Shown here one piece after another: positions 8,758 through 16,847 of a DNA stretch of 64,000 nt (position 1 is its first letter; each line of letters starts with the position of its first letter). This DNA is from Paracoccus alkanivorans (GTDB taxonomy: Bacteria; Pseudomonadota; Alphaproteobacteria; Rhodobacterales; Rhodobacteraceae): assembly GCF_003697785.1 (NCBI RefSeq), contig NZ_QOKZ01000003.1:62001-126000 (forward strand), given 5' to 3'. The notes beneath the pieces were generated by a model. The model searched no databases. It saw only the letters and a list, made by a program, of their open reading frames with translations, and was not told the origin of the DNA. Both the position numbers and the translations under genes were made by a program.

Positions 8758-10130
8758 CCGCGAAGCACCTCGCGGATCTCGGGATCTTCCAGCGTCAGGT
8801 CCAGCACCTTGCGGCTGCGTTCGACGATGGCGTCGATCTCGTCCGCCGTGCAGCAAAGCGGCGGCGCATAGCCAAGGATTCCCTGCGCAAAGGACCGGAC
8901 GATCAGGCCCTGCTCCCATGCCCGGTCAAACAGGCGGTTGGCAGGATCCAGCGCCGCGGGAAGCGGGGTCTTGTTGTGCTTGTCCGTGACCAGCTCGACC
9001 GCCGCCAGCATGCCCCGGCCCCGCACATCGCCGACCAGGGGATGATCGCGCAGCCCCGCGAGCCCCTCCATCAGGCGCGCGCCCATCCGGCGGCCATTCT
9101 CGAAAAGCCCGCCCTCGTAGAGCGCCAGCACCTCCAGCGCGACTGCTGAGGATACCGGATGCGCGGAATAGGTGAAGCCATGCCCCACCGCCTTCGCGCC
9201 CGCGCCTTCGGCGATTGTCTCGTAGACATGGTTGCGCATGAACACCGCACCCATCGGCACATAGCCCGAGGTCAGGCCCTTTGCGACGGTCATCAGGTCC
9301 GGCACGATTCCCTCGTCCTCGCAGGCGAAAAGCGGGCCCGTGCGCCCGAAACCGGTGATAACCTCGTCGGCGACGAACAGGATCTCGTGCTCGGCGCAAA
9401 GATCGCGCATGGCCTTGATCCAGCCCTGCGGCGGCACCAGCACCCCGCCCGATCCCTGGATCGGCTCCACATAGAAAGCCGCCACGCGATCCTCGCCGAT
9501 CTCGGCCAGCTTGGCGCGCAGTTCCGCCAGCGATGCATCGATAATCGCCTGCGGGTCCTGTCCCACGGGATTGCGATAGATGTAATGCGACGAAATCTTG
9601 TGCTGCCAGTCATAGGGCAGGCCGAAGCCTTCGTGGAAAACCGGCAATGCCGTAAGCCCGGCCCCGCCCGAGGCACTGCCGTGATAGCCCTGCCCGACCG
9701 AGATGAACTGGTCGCGCCGAGGCTTGCCCCTGGAATGCCAGTAATAGCGGATGAAACGGATCGTGCTGTCCACCGCATCCGAACCGCCAAGACAAAAATA
9801 GACATGATCCAGATCGCCCGGCGCCCGCTCGGCCAGTTCGGCGGCCAACCGGATCGGCGCCTCGGCCCCCAGATCGAAATAGCCGGTCGCATAGGGAAGC
9901 TGGCGCATCTGCGCGGCGGCAGCCTCGACCACGCTTTCATGGCCGTAACCGGCATTCACGCACCACAGCCCGGCGAACCCGTCGATCAGTTCACGCCCCT
10001 CGGCATCGGTCACGACCGCGCCCCGTGCGGACTGCAACAGCCTGACGCCGCGCGCCTCGTGGCCACGGAAGGACGAGACCGGGTGGACGAGGTGGCGGCG
10101 GTCCAGTTCGGCAAGGGAATTGCTCAGCAT
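8754..10130 (-). CDS. Class III (omega) aminotransferase, PLP-dependent
   Basis: A 458-residue fold-type I aminotransferase of class III. GLWCVNAGYGHESV near the N-terminus, FCLGGSDAVDSTIRFIRYY and YHGSASGGAGLT are family marks. The cofactor region is FVADEVITGFGRTG, and the PLP lysine lies in TVAKGLTSGYVPMGA. These enzymes move an amino group from an amine or omega-amino acid to pyruvate or 2-oxoglutarate; the closest recognisable relatives are putrescine/taurine/beta-alanine:pyruvate types. The start at 10130 was chosen because GGAG lies six bases upstream, while the ATG at 10136 abuts it. It is followed without a gap by a hydroxyacid dehydrogenase gene. Confidence 0.92.
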   Translation of the reverse strand: MLSNSLAELDRRHLVHPVSSFRGHEARGVRLLQSARGAVVTDAEGRELIDGFAGLWCVNAGYGHESVVEAAAAQMRQLPYATGYFDLGAEAPIRLAAELAERAPGDLDHVYFCLGGSDAVDSTIRFIRYYWHSRGKPRRDQFISVGQGYHGSASGGAGLTALPVFHEGFGLPYDWQHKISSHYIYRNPVGQDPQAIIDASLAELRAKLAEIGEDRVAAFYVEPIQGSGGVLVPPQGWIKAMRDLCAEHEILFVADEVITGFGRTGPLFACEDEGIVPDLMTVAKGLTSGYVPMGAVFMRNHVYETIAEGAGAKAVGHGFTYSAHPVSSAVALEVLALYEGGLFENGRRMGARLMEGLAGLRDHPLVGDVRGRGMLAAVELVTDKHNKTPLPAALDPANRLFDRAWEQGLIVRSFAQGILGYAPPLCCTADEIDAIVERSRKVLDLTLEDPEIREVLRG

Positions 10131-10146
10131 GTTCATCTCCGTGAAA

Positions 10147-10995
10147 TCAGCCCAAAGCCTGCGAGACGAGGGCATAGGTCGTAAAATCTTTCTGTTCCGG
10201 TGCAATCGCCGCCCGGCATGTCATCGCGGTGCCCCCACCGACATGGGCAAGCCCCAGAGAGGCGGCATGATCGGACAGCCCGCGTTCCAGAGGCAGATCA
10301 ACGCGCAGGAACCCGCCCGCGCAGCGCCTTACCCCTTCGGCGATCAACGCACGCGCGGTCGCCGCATCACGCGCCACGACCGGCCCCAGCACATGGCCCC
10401 TGCCGAATTCGCGCAGCATCGCAAAGCCGTCCTCGGCAAGCAGCACCTGCCCTTGCCCGGCAATCCGCCGCAGCAACTCGATCCGTGCCATCCCCGAAGC
10501 GGTGCGATCCATTGCGGCGAGCCGTTCGACATCCCCGGAATCCCCATCGCTCACCGGCAGGTCGGGTATCACGGATTTGGCGATCCCCTGGTGCTGGGCG
10601 ATCTGCCCGATCGCGGAGAAACCCAGTTTTTCATACAGGGGCAATCCCTCCTGCGTCGCTACCAGCCGCATCTCGCGCGGGCCCGCCATCGCTATTACCG
10701 CCTCCATCACGCGGCGCCCCAACCCACGCCCACGCATCCGCGCATCGACGATAATCATGTTGAGCAGGGCCACGTCACCGAAAACGGTGCAAAAAGCCGT
10801 GCCGACCACCCTGCCACCCTCCAGCGCAACCACACCTCTGGAGACCGATGCATTGAGCGCCCAGTCCTCGATCCGGTGCGGCCAGCCTACCTGCTGCGAA
10901 AGTTGCAGGGCGGCGTCCAGATGCTCTTCGGAGAAATGTTCGAGCCGCAGATCCTGCGGTGCGATGACGGGGGAGGAATTCTCGGCAGAGGTCAT
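10147..10995 (-). CDS. GNAT family N-acetyltransferase (two-domain)
   Basis: A 282-residue protein. The first half (about residues 15-130) is a GNAT acetyltransferase with the acetyl-CoA loop VDARMRGRGLGRRVMEA. The second half resembles the additional GNAT-like domain found in YitH-type proteins, with GRGHVLGPVVARD near the end. It is the first gene of the leftward operon, 16 bases before the aminotransferase. It is clearly paralogous to the protein encoded at 14489-15397: both share a YExxGF-type segment before QHQG, and the GRGxVxGPxVA stretch. The acceptor is unknown; an amine or amino acid of the pathway is the natural guess. Confidence 0.88.
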   Translation of the reverse strand: MTSAENSSPVIAPQDLRLEHFSEEHLDAALQLSQQVGWPHRIEDWALNASVSRGVVALEGGRVVGTAFCTVFGDVALLNMIIVDARMRGRGLGRRVMEAVIAMAGPREMRLVATQEGLPLYEKLGFSAIGQIAQHQGIAKSVIPDLPVSDGDSGDVERLAAMDRTASGMARIELLRRIAGQGQVLLAEDGFAMLREFGRGHVLGPVVARDAATARALIAEGVRRCAGGFLRVDLPLERGLSDHAASLGLAHVGGGTAMTCRAAIAPEQKDFTTYALVSQALG

Positions 10996-11121
10996 GAGTT
11001 TTGTATCCGTATTTCGTCCTCTTCAGCCTAGGCAAGGGAGAACGGCATGTTTGCCCTGATCGCGGCGCGCAGCGGCAGTTTGCATCGCTCCCCCCGTCTT
11101 GCGCCGCAGAAAATGCCGCGC

Positions 11122-12240
11122 TCAGGCGGCAAGTTTTCGGCCAAGTGCCAGCACCATCTCGCACGCACCGTGCAATTCGTCGCGGGTCAGATATTCCTCG
11201 GGCCGATGTGCCCGCGCAATATCGCCCGGCCCGCAGATCACCGATGCAATGCCAGCGGCCTGGAACAACCCCGCCTCGGTGCCGAAACTGACTGCATCCA
11301 AGGGCGATCGCCCGGTCAGTTCCTGCATCAGCGAAGCCAGCGGATGCCCGGGTTCGAGCGCCAATGCCGGATAGCTTGACAACCATTCCACCTCTGTCCC
11401 TTCTCCCGCCATGGCTGCGATCGGGGCCAGCAGGTCGCGCGGCTCAACCCCCGCAATGGCGCGCGCCTCGATCTGCGCCTCGGCCCGATCCGGGATGATG
11501 TTGAGCGCCTGTCCACCCGACAGCGTGCCGATCTGCAGGCTGGACCAAGGCGGCTCGAAACGGTCGTCCTGCGGTCCCCGCTCCAACTCGCGGGCCTGCG
11601 CGGCGGCTGCCTCCAGCACCGGCAGCAAGGCATGGATCGCGTTCACGCCCAGATCCGGGCGCGAGCTGTGCCCCGACCGGCCATGCGCCACCAGCCGCAG
11701 CGCCGCCTTGCCCTTATGGGCGAGAACCGGCACCAGACCCGTGGGCTCACCCACGATGCAGCCCGCTGGCGCCGTGCAAAGCGAGGGCAGCGCCGCGATC
11801 AGATGCGGCACACCACGACAACCCGCTTCTTCGTCATAGGACAGCGCGATATGAATCGGAGATTTCAGCGGCAATGCCACGAGCCCCGGCACCATCGCCA
11901 GAACCGCCGCGACGAAACCCTTCATGTCACAGGCCCCGCGCCCGATCAGCCGTTCTCCTTCACGGCGTAGATGGAAAGGATCGCCGCGCCATTCGGGCTC
12001 ACCCGCGGGAACGACATCGACATGACCCGACAGGATATATCCCGGAAGCCCGGCATCGCCGATCGTCGCGAAGAGGTTGCAGCGATCACCCTCGGGACCG
12101 GTCAGAAGCTGGCAGGAGACACCATGGGCTTTGAGGAAATCCCCGACGAAATCCATCAACCCGGTATTGGACCGGCCTACCACGGTCTCGAATCCGACCA
12201 GCCGGGCCAGCATCTCTTCGGGGGAATAACGCGCGGTCAT
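11122..12240 (-). CDS. argE: ArgE-like acetylornithine deacetylase, M20 metallohydrolase
   Basis: A 372-residue M20 zinc hydrolase. Metal ligands are visible in LSGHVDVVPAGEP (His and Asp), GRGACDMKGF (Asp) and SYDEEAGCRG (catalytic Glu, then metal Glu). The lid-domain motif HGRSGHSSRPDLGVNAI matches ArgE/DapE enzymes. Family members remove an acetyl group from N2-acetylornithine or similar N-acyl amino acids. In this organism group arginine synthesis commonly uses ArgJ, so a catabolic role on an acylated amino acid within this cluster is likely. The gene reads leftward with its own 264-base divergent promoter region facing the HAD gene. Confidence 0.88.
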   Translation of the reverse strand: MTARYSPEEMLARLVGFETVVGRSNTGLMDFVGDFLKAHGVSCQLLTGPEGDRCNLFATIGDAGLPGYILSGHVDVVPAGEPEWRGDPFHLRREGERLIGRGACDMKGFVAAVLAMVPGLVALPLKSPIHIALSYDEEAGCRGVPHLIAALPSLCTAPAGCIVGEPTGLVPVLAHKGKAALRLVAHGRSGHSSRPDLGVNAIHALLPVLEAAAAQARELERGPQDDRFEPPWSSLQIGTLSGGQALNIIPDRAEAQIEARAIAGVEPRDLLAPIAAMAGEGTEVEWLSSYPALALEPGHPLASLMQELTGRSPLDAVSFGTEAGLFQAAGIASVICGPGDIARAHRPEEYLTRDELHGACEMVLALGRKLAA

Positions 12241-12504
12241 GATGCGGCTCCGTATGCGATATATGCGACGGTGATGATCTGCTTCGGCAAGGTCATTGTT
12301 TGGCTTTCATGTGTTGAATCGGGCTTTATCTCGACCATGCCCCCTTCGCCGCCACCATCGACGCCGATCTTGGCGGACAGGCAGCACCTTTTGCCGCCAG
12401 CTGTCCGCGCAACGGAATATCCTGCGCTGAAATCGCCAAACGCGGCAATCCCTGTCGCGGCAAAGCGGTGATGCTTGGAACATCGATGACCTCCGGAGAG
12501 AATA

Positions 12505-13170
12505 ATGACCTTCCGCCCCAAATTCATCACCTTCGACTGCCACGGCACGATGATCTTCTTCGACATGGCGGGCGCCGCGCGCCACCATTACGCCGAGAGG
12601 TTGTCTCCCGAGAAGATGGAGACATTCATCCGCGATTTCGCCGCCTATCGGCTGGACGAGGTTCTGGGGGCGTGGAAACCCTATGCCGAGGTGGTCCATA
12701 ACGCGCTGGAACGAACCTGCAAGCGCAACGGAGTGGCATTCGACCCGGCAATCGCCGCCGATATCTACGAGCGAGTGCCAACATGGGGGCCGCATCCCGA
12801 TGTGCCCGCCGGGCTGGCGGCAATCGGGGACAGGATCCCGCTGGTCGCGCTGACCAACTCGATGAACAGCCAGATCCCGCATAATATCGCCCGGCTCGGC
12901 GCGCCTATCGCACATGTCTTCACAGCCGAGGACGCGCGGGCCTACAAACCGCAGATGCGCGCTTTTGAGTATATGTTCGACATGCTGGGATGCGGCCCCG
13001 AGGATGTGCTGCATGTCTCGTCGAGTTTCCGTTACGATCTGATGACCGCCCATGACTTGGGCATCAGGAACAAGGTATGGGTCAATCGCGGCCACGAGCC
13101 CGCCAATCCCTTTTATGGTTATACAGAGATTCCCGACGCATCCGGCCTTGCCGCGCTGGTCGGGCTATAA
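12505..13170 (+). CDS. HAD-superfamily hydrolase, haloacid dehalogenase type II-like
   Basis: A 221-residue HAD hydrolase with nucleophile motif TFDCHGTMIFF near residue 10, motif II VALTNSMNSQ, the lysine in RAYKPQMRAF and the acidic motif SSFRYDLMTAHDLGI. It is the second protein of this family in the cluster. The DCHGT form of motif I is characteristic of a subgroup often found beside FAD amine oxidoreductases; that association is from general familiarity, not from a search here. GGAG lies upstream of the ATG. It is followed after 15 bases by an FAD oxidoreductase gene, so the two are co-transcribed. The substrate is unknown. Confidence 0.88.
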   Translation: MTFRPKFITFDCHGTMIFFDMAGAARHHYAERLSPEKMETFIRDFAAYRLDEVLGAWKPYAEVVHNALERTCKRNGVAFDPAIAADIYERVPTWGPHPDVPAGLAAIGDRIPLVALTNSMNSQIPHNIARLGAPIAHVFTAEDARAYKPQMRAFEYMFDMLGCGPEDVLHVSSSFRYDLMTAHDLGIRNKVWVNRGHEPANPFYGYTEIPDASGLAALVGL

Positions 13171-13185
13171 GGGCCGGAGGCCGCG

Positions 13186-14475
13186 ATGAAATACATGTCC
13201 TACTGGCATGACACCGCCTCTCCCTTCACCGGCGCCGAACCGGGGCCGGTCGAGGGAGCCTATGATGTCGCGGTGATCGGAGCCGGTTTCACCGGTCTGA
13301 ATGCCGCACGCAAATTGGCCCGCGAAGGGTTGCGCGTCGCCGTGCTTGAGGCATATCACGCGGGCGCGGGCGGGTCGGGGCGCAATGGCGGCCATCTCAA
13401 TAACGGGATCGCGCATGGCTATGCCGAAGCCAAGGCCCATCTGGGCGCGGAACGCGCGCATGCGCTTTATCACGCCTATGACCGCTCGATCGACATGATC
13501 GAGCAAGTCATCGCCGAAGAGGGGATCGACTGCGATTTCCGGCGCTCGGGCAAGCTGAAACTCGCGTCGAAACCCTCGCATGTGGCCGGGCTTCGGGCGA
13601 ATTTCGACCTGATCCATCGCGAGGTGGATGCAGATACACGCTGGCTCGAACGCGGCGAGTTACGGGACGAGATCGGTTCGGAAGCCTTTCACGGTGCGAT
13701 GCTCTATGGCAAATCCGCGATGATGCATATGGGACGCTATGTGGTCGGGCTGGCCCGTGCCGCACAGCGCCACGGCGCGCGCATCTGGGAGAATGCCCCC
13801 GTCACCGAACGCCGCGCCACCTCCGGTGGCTGGGAGCTGGTGACGCCGAAAGGCAGGCTTCGCGCCGGGCGGGTGATCGCCGCCACAGGCGCCTATTCCA
13901 GAGAGAGCCGCGGCGAGGTGCTGCGCTATTTCCGGCGGCGGATCATCTCGGTCGGCTCATTCATCATCGCGACAAGACCGCTGACCGCCAAGGAAATCGC
14001 GGCCACCCTGCCGGGCAACCGGACCTGCGTCACCTCAATGAATATCGGTAACTATTTCCGCCTGTCGCCCGACAACCGGCTGATCTTTGGCGGGCGGGCG
14101 CGGTTCTCGGCAGTCTCGAACCAGCAATCCGATGCCAGATCGGGCGAGATCCTGCGGGCATCGATGATCCGGATCTTTCCGCATCTGGCAGATGTCGAAA
14201 TCGACTATTGCTGGGGCGGTCTTGTGGGCATGACCAAGGACCGGTTCCCGCGTGCAGGCGAGGCCGACGGCATGATCTATGGCATGGGATATTCCGGCCA
14301 TGGCGCGCAGATGTCGACATTGGTCGGGCAGGCGCTTGCCGACATGGCACTGGGTCGCACGGACAGCAACCCGCTTGACGGGCTGGACTGGCCCGCCATC
14401 CCCTTCCACAGTGGCAAGCCGTGGTTCCTGCCGCTGGTCGGGCTGTGGTTCGGGCTGAAGGACCGGTTATCCTGA
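13186..14475 (+). CDS. FAD-dependent amine oxidoreductase, PuuB-like
   Basis: A 429-residue DAO-family flavoenzyme. The FAD-binding motif is VIGAGFTGLNAARKLAREG (about residues 29-47). GGSGRNGGHLNNGIAHGY follows and matches the GxNGGxxxxG pattern of gamma-glutamylputrescine oxidoreductase and relatives. The C-terminal FAD contact is in GMGYSGHGAQMSTLVGQ. Such enzymes oxidise a primary or secondary amine with oxygen or a quinone. It forms a two-gene unit with the HAD gene upstream and converges on the second GNAT gene. No puuA/puuC/puuD partners are seen nearby, so a putrescine pathway is not established. Confidence 0.9.
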   Translation: MKYMSYWHDTASPFTGAEPGPVEGAYDVAVIGAGFTGLNAARKLAREGLRVAVLEAYHAGAGGSGRNGGHLNNGIAHGYAEAKAHLGAERAHALYHAYDRSIDMIEQVIAEEGIDCDFRRSGKLKLASKPSHVAGLRANFDLIHREVDADTRWLERGELRDEIGSEAFHGAMLYGKSAMMHMGRYVVGLARAAQRHGARIWENAPVTERRATSGGWELVTPKGRLRAGRVIAATGAYSRESRGEVLRYFRRRIISVGSFIIATRPLTAKEIAATLPGNRTCVTSMNIGNYFRLSPDNRLIFGGRARFSAVSNQQSDARSGEILRASMIRIFPHLADVEIDYCWGGLVGMTKDRFPRAGEADGMIYGMGYSGHGAQMSTLVGQALADMALGRTDSNPLDGLDWPAIPFHSGKPWFLPLVGLWFGLKDRLS

Positions 14476-14488
14476 CGGCCGGACGGCA

Positions 14489-15397
14489 TCAGCCAAGGGA
14501 ATGCGAGGCCAAGCCGTAGATCTGCGACCCTTCCAGCGGCCGCCGCTGCGCTCCGTGATACATCTCGGTTACCGTGTCATAAAGCCCCATGCCCGCATTG
14601 GTCAGGAATGCCGAGAAGTCCTCGCTTTGCACCGGGGTATCGAGGCGCACGAACCCGCCCTGATGGCGCTGGATCAACGGTGCGGCCAGCGCCATCGCCA
14701 TACGGTCATCCTCGGCCACCAGCGGCCCGATCACCATGCCGCGCCCGAATTTCCGCTGCATCGCAAAGCCGCGAATCTCGCCATTGATCTCGCTGACGAG
14801 CCCTGAAGAAAGTTCCAGCATCCTGTCCAGCGTCACGCGCCGCTCCGCTCCATAAGCATGATGGTCAAGCGCCCGGATGGCCGGAACATCCGCAGCGGTC
14901 ATCGCCCGGATGGACATTCCGGGCACGGACTCCGGCACGGCAACGCCACGAACCATCCCCTGGTGCTGCCGGATAGTATGCAGTGGCGTGAAACCCGCGC
15001 TTTCATACAGCCGATAGCCCTGCCGCGTCGCGCTCAGCCGCAGGTCGCAGCCTTCGCAATCCTGCATGACCCGGCGCAAGAGCCAGCGACCCGTTCCCAG
15101 GGTTTGCAGTCGCGGCGCGGTAACCATCATGCCGAGCATTGCGAAATCATCGCCCGCACGGAAATACATCGCCGAACCCAACGCCCGTCCGATTTCATCA
15201 GTAGCAAGATAGCCCTCGCCCAGGGAAATGAACACGTCAAGGTCATGTGCCCGATGCGGCCAGAGCACGCCAACGGTCAGTTCATGCAGCAGCGCACGAT
15301 CCGCGGGGGTGATCCGTCTTGCTCGCACATCGAAATTGTCGACCCGCATGAAGTCCGTCCGAGTCGCGCCGTCCTGCCCCGTTCCATCGCCCGCCAT
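14489..15397 (-). CDS. GNAT family N-acetyltransferase (two-domain), paralogue of 10147-10995
   Basis: A 302-residue protein with an N-terminal GNAT domain (AMLGMMVTAPRLQTLGTGRW as the CoA-binding part) and a second GNAT-like half. It aligns by eye along its whole length with the protein at 10147-10995, including LYESAGFTPLHTIRQHQGM and GRGMVIGPLVAEDD. The ATG at 15397 was preferred because AAGGTGG lies eight bases upstream; the ATG 16 codons later has no such site. It converges on the FAD oxidoreductase gene with a 13-base gap. The acceptor is unknown. Confidence 0.85.
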   Translation of the reverse strand: MAGDGTGQDGATRTDFMRVDNFDVRARRITPADRALLHELTVGVLWPHRAHDLDVFISLGEGYLATDEIGRALGSAMYFRAGDDFAMLGMMVTAPRLQTLGTGRWLLRRVMQDCEGCDLRLSATRQGYRLYESAGFTPLHTIRQHQGMVRGVAVPESVPGMSIRAMTAADVPAIRALDHHAYGAERRVTLDRMLELSSGLVSEINGEIRGFAMQRKFGRGMVIGPLVAEDDRMAMALAAPLIQRHQGGFVRLDTPVQSEDFSAFLTNAGMGLYDTVTEMYHGAQRRPLEGSQIYGLASHSLG

Positions 15398-15696
15398 GAT
15401 CACACCACCTTGCCATACCGCGATTGACCGCTCTGCCTCCGCCGGCAGATCAGGTCCTTGCGCCAATGTCGCGCAGAACCCGCGCATTTTTCTGCCGTAT
15501 CCCGCCTGCAGACCACAGCATTATGTGGCGAAGCCTACCGGGGAAAGAGACCATGGCCTGCCAACGCATAACGATCCCTCCGGCCCCCGGTTCGAACACC
15601 AGTGATCACGCAGGCTCTGCAACCGGAACGCCGTTATCACTTTTCCCGGCATTCAGGCGAAGACCGATCGGTTTCACTCCGGAAGTGGCCCTTCCG
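15398..15696. other. Intergenic stretch without a recognisable gene
   Basis: About 300 bases between the leftward GNAT gene and the stop of the leftward osmC-type gene. It must hold the GNAT promoter. No coding frame with family similarity, RNA gene or clear terminator was found. Confidence 0.5.
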
Positions 15697-16164
15697 TCAG
15701 TCCTCAAGCACGAAGGCAGGATCGTAACTGATCGGGAAGTTTACCGAACGCGCGATAAAGCAGACCTCGTGGATGCGATGGTGAATTTCTGTTGCCGCCT
15801 CGATATCCGTCCCGGCTCGGACCGTGATACGTGGACGCAGCGTCGCAGAGACAAAACGTCCCGCCCCACCCTTTCCGACCTCCCCGACGGCATCCGGGCT
15901 GTCCTCGTAGCCAGTCACCACGATCCCTGCATCCGAGGCATAATGCAGATACCATAGCATGTGACATGCCGACAAAGCAGAGAGCAGCAGATCTTCAGGA
16001 TTCATCTTGGCGGGATCACCACCAAGCAGCGGGTCATTCGAGCAATGCATGACGGGTTTTCCCGGCACCGCGATATCCCAGGTCCGGTCATAGGCGCGAT
16101 AACCCGCCGTCCCTTCGCCCCGATTTCCGGTCCAGACCACACGCGACGAATAGCTGTGACCCAT
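15697..16164 (-). CDS. OsmC/Ohr family peroxide-protection protein
   Basis: A 155-residue protein of the OsmC fold. The two redox cysteines expected of thiol-dependent hydroperoxide reductases are visible in LSACHMLWYLHY and EVCFIARSVNFP. MNPEDLLLSALSACH is the family signature. The protein would reduce organic hydroperoxides in the cytoplasm. The ATG at 16164 is preceded by AGGGG and starts exactly where homologous proteins begin (MGHSY). An 18-base inverted repeat lies 26 bases upstream. The gene diverges from a small cupin gene. It belongs to the general OsmC/YhfA-like branch; the more specific Ohr label cannot be settled by eye. Confidence 0.88.
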   Translation of the reverse strand: MGHSYSSRVVWTGNRGEGTAGYRAYDRTWDIAVPGKPVMHCSNDPLLGGDPAKMNPEDLLLSALSACHMLWYLHYASDAGIVVTGYEDSPDAVGEVGKGGAGRFVSATLRPRITVRAGTDIEAATEIHHRIHEVCFIARSVNFPISYDPAFVLED

Positions 16165-16189
16165 GATGCTACCCCTTGTTTTTCCATAC

Positions 16190-16207
16190 TCATATACTTG
16201 TATGTGA
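16190..16207. promoter_or_regulatory. Inverted repeat upstream of the osmC-type gene (candidate operator)
   Basis: TCATATAC-TT-GTATGTGA: the arms match at seven of eight positions around a two-base centre. It sits 26 bases before the osmC start codon in an AT-rich patch, the place expected for a repressor of the OhrR/MarR type or for a promoter overlap. No regulator gene of that type is adjacent. Confidence 0.4.
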
Positions 16208-16407
16208 AAATATATCAAAGGCATAATGGCAGGATGAGATCTGCGTCCCCCTTTCGCCATCATATCGTTGCCGCAAGGGATCGGTCGCAGGGCGGCAAGC
16301 AGGCTGCATCGCACTATCGGCTTCGCGCTACACTTTAAGACAACAGGTGACAATTTCCGGCAGATCGCTACCCTCATCCGTGTTCCGCCAAGCCGAGGAA
16401 AGATATC

Positions 16408-16704
16408 ATGACATTCGAAGCCGCCGCCGCCGCCGTCCCCACCGTGCTTGCCGAGGACGACCGCATGAAGATCACCCGTTGGGATTTCGCGCCGGGCGCC
16501 ACGACCGGTTGGCATGAGCATGAAATGGATTACGCGGTGGTCATCCTGACGGACTCGACGATGGCTTACGAGGCAAACGGCGAGGTGACCGAGAAACCCG
16601 TTAAAGCCGGTGACAGCTATATCCGCCGAAAAGGCGTGCAGCATGACGTCAAGAATGCGGGCCCCGGTCCGCTGTCGTTCATCGAGATCGAAACGAAGAG
16701 ATAG
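16408..16704 (+). CDS. Small cupin-domain protein
   Basis: A 98-residue single-domain cupin. The first cupin motif includes GWHEHEMDYAVVIL, with the His-x-His pair and a Glu nearby as possible metal ligands; the second includes KAGDSYIRRKGVQHDVKN with the conserved His. GAGGAAAG precedes the ATG. It diverges from the osmC-type gene across a 243-base space that contains the inverted repeat at 16190-16207. Cupins of this size bind small ligands or metals and may act as isomerases or ligand sensors; nothing here decides which. Confidence 0.85.
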   Translation: MTFEAAAAAVPTVLAEDDRMKITRWDFAPGATTGWHEHEMDYAVVILTDSTMAYEANGEVTEKPVKAGDSYIRRKGVQHDVKNAGPGPLSFIEIETKR

Positions 16705-16847
16705 CCAGGACCCCGGGATGTAAGCAGCTCCCTGGATGTTTCCGCGATATCCTTTTCGCATGAAACAGTGGGAAGAGGCGCACACATCCACGCCAAAACA
16801 TTGTTGTGCGCCCCGACGGGCCCTATATAGCTGTGAGGGAGGTGGAA

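Noticed and set aside
15585..15610. GGTTCGAACACC resembles a tRNA T-loop.
   Set aside because: The flanking bases do not form a T-stem, and no acceptor, D or anticodon arms can be drawn around it.
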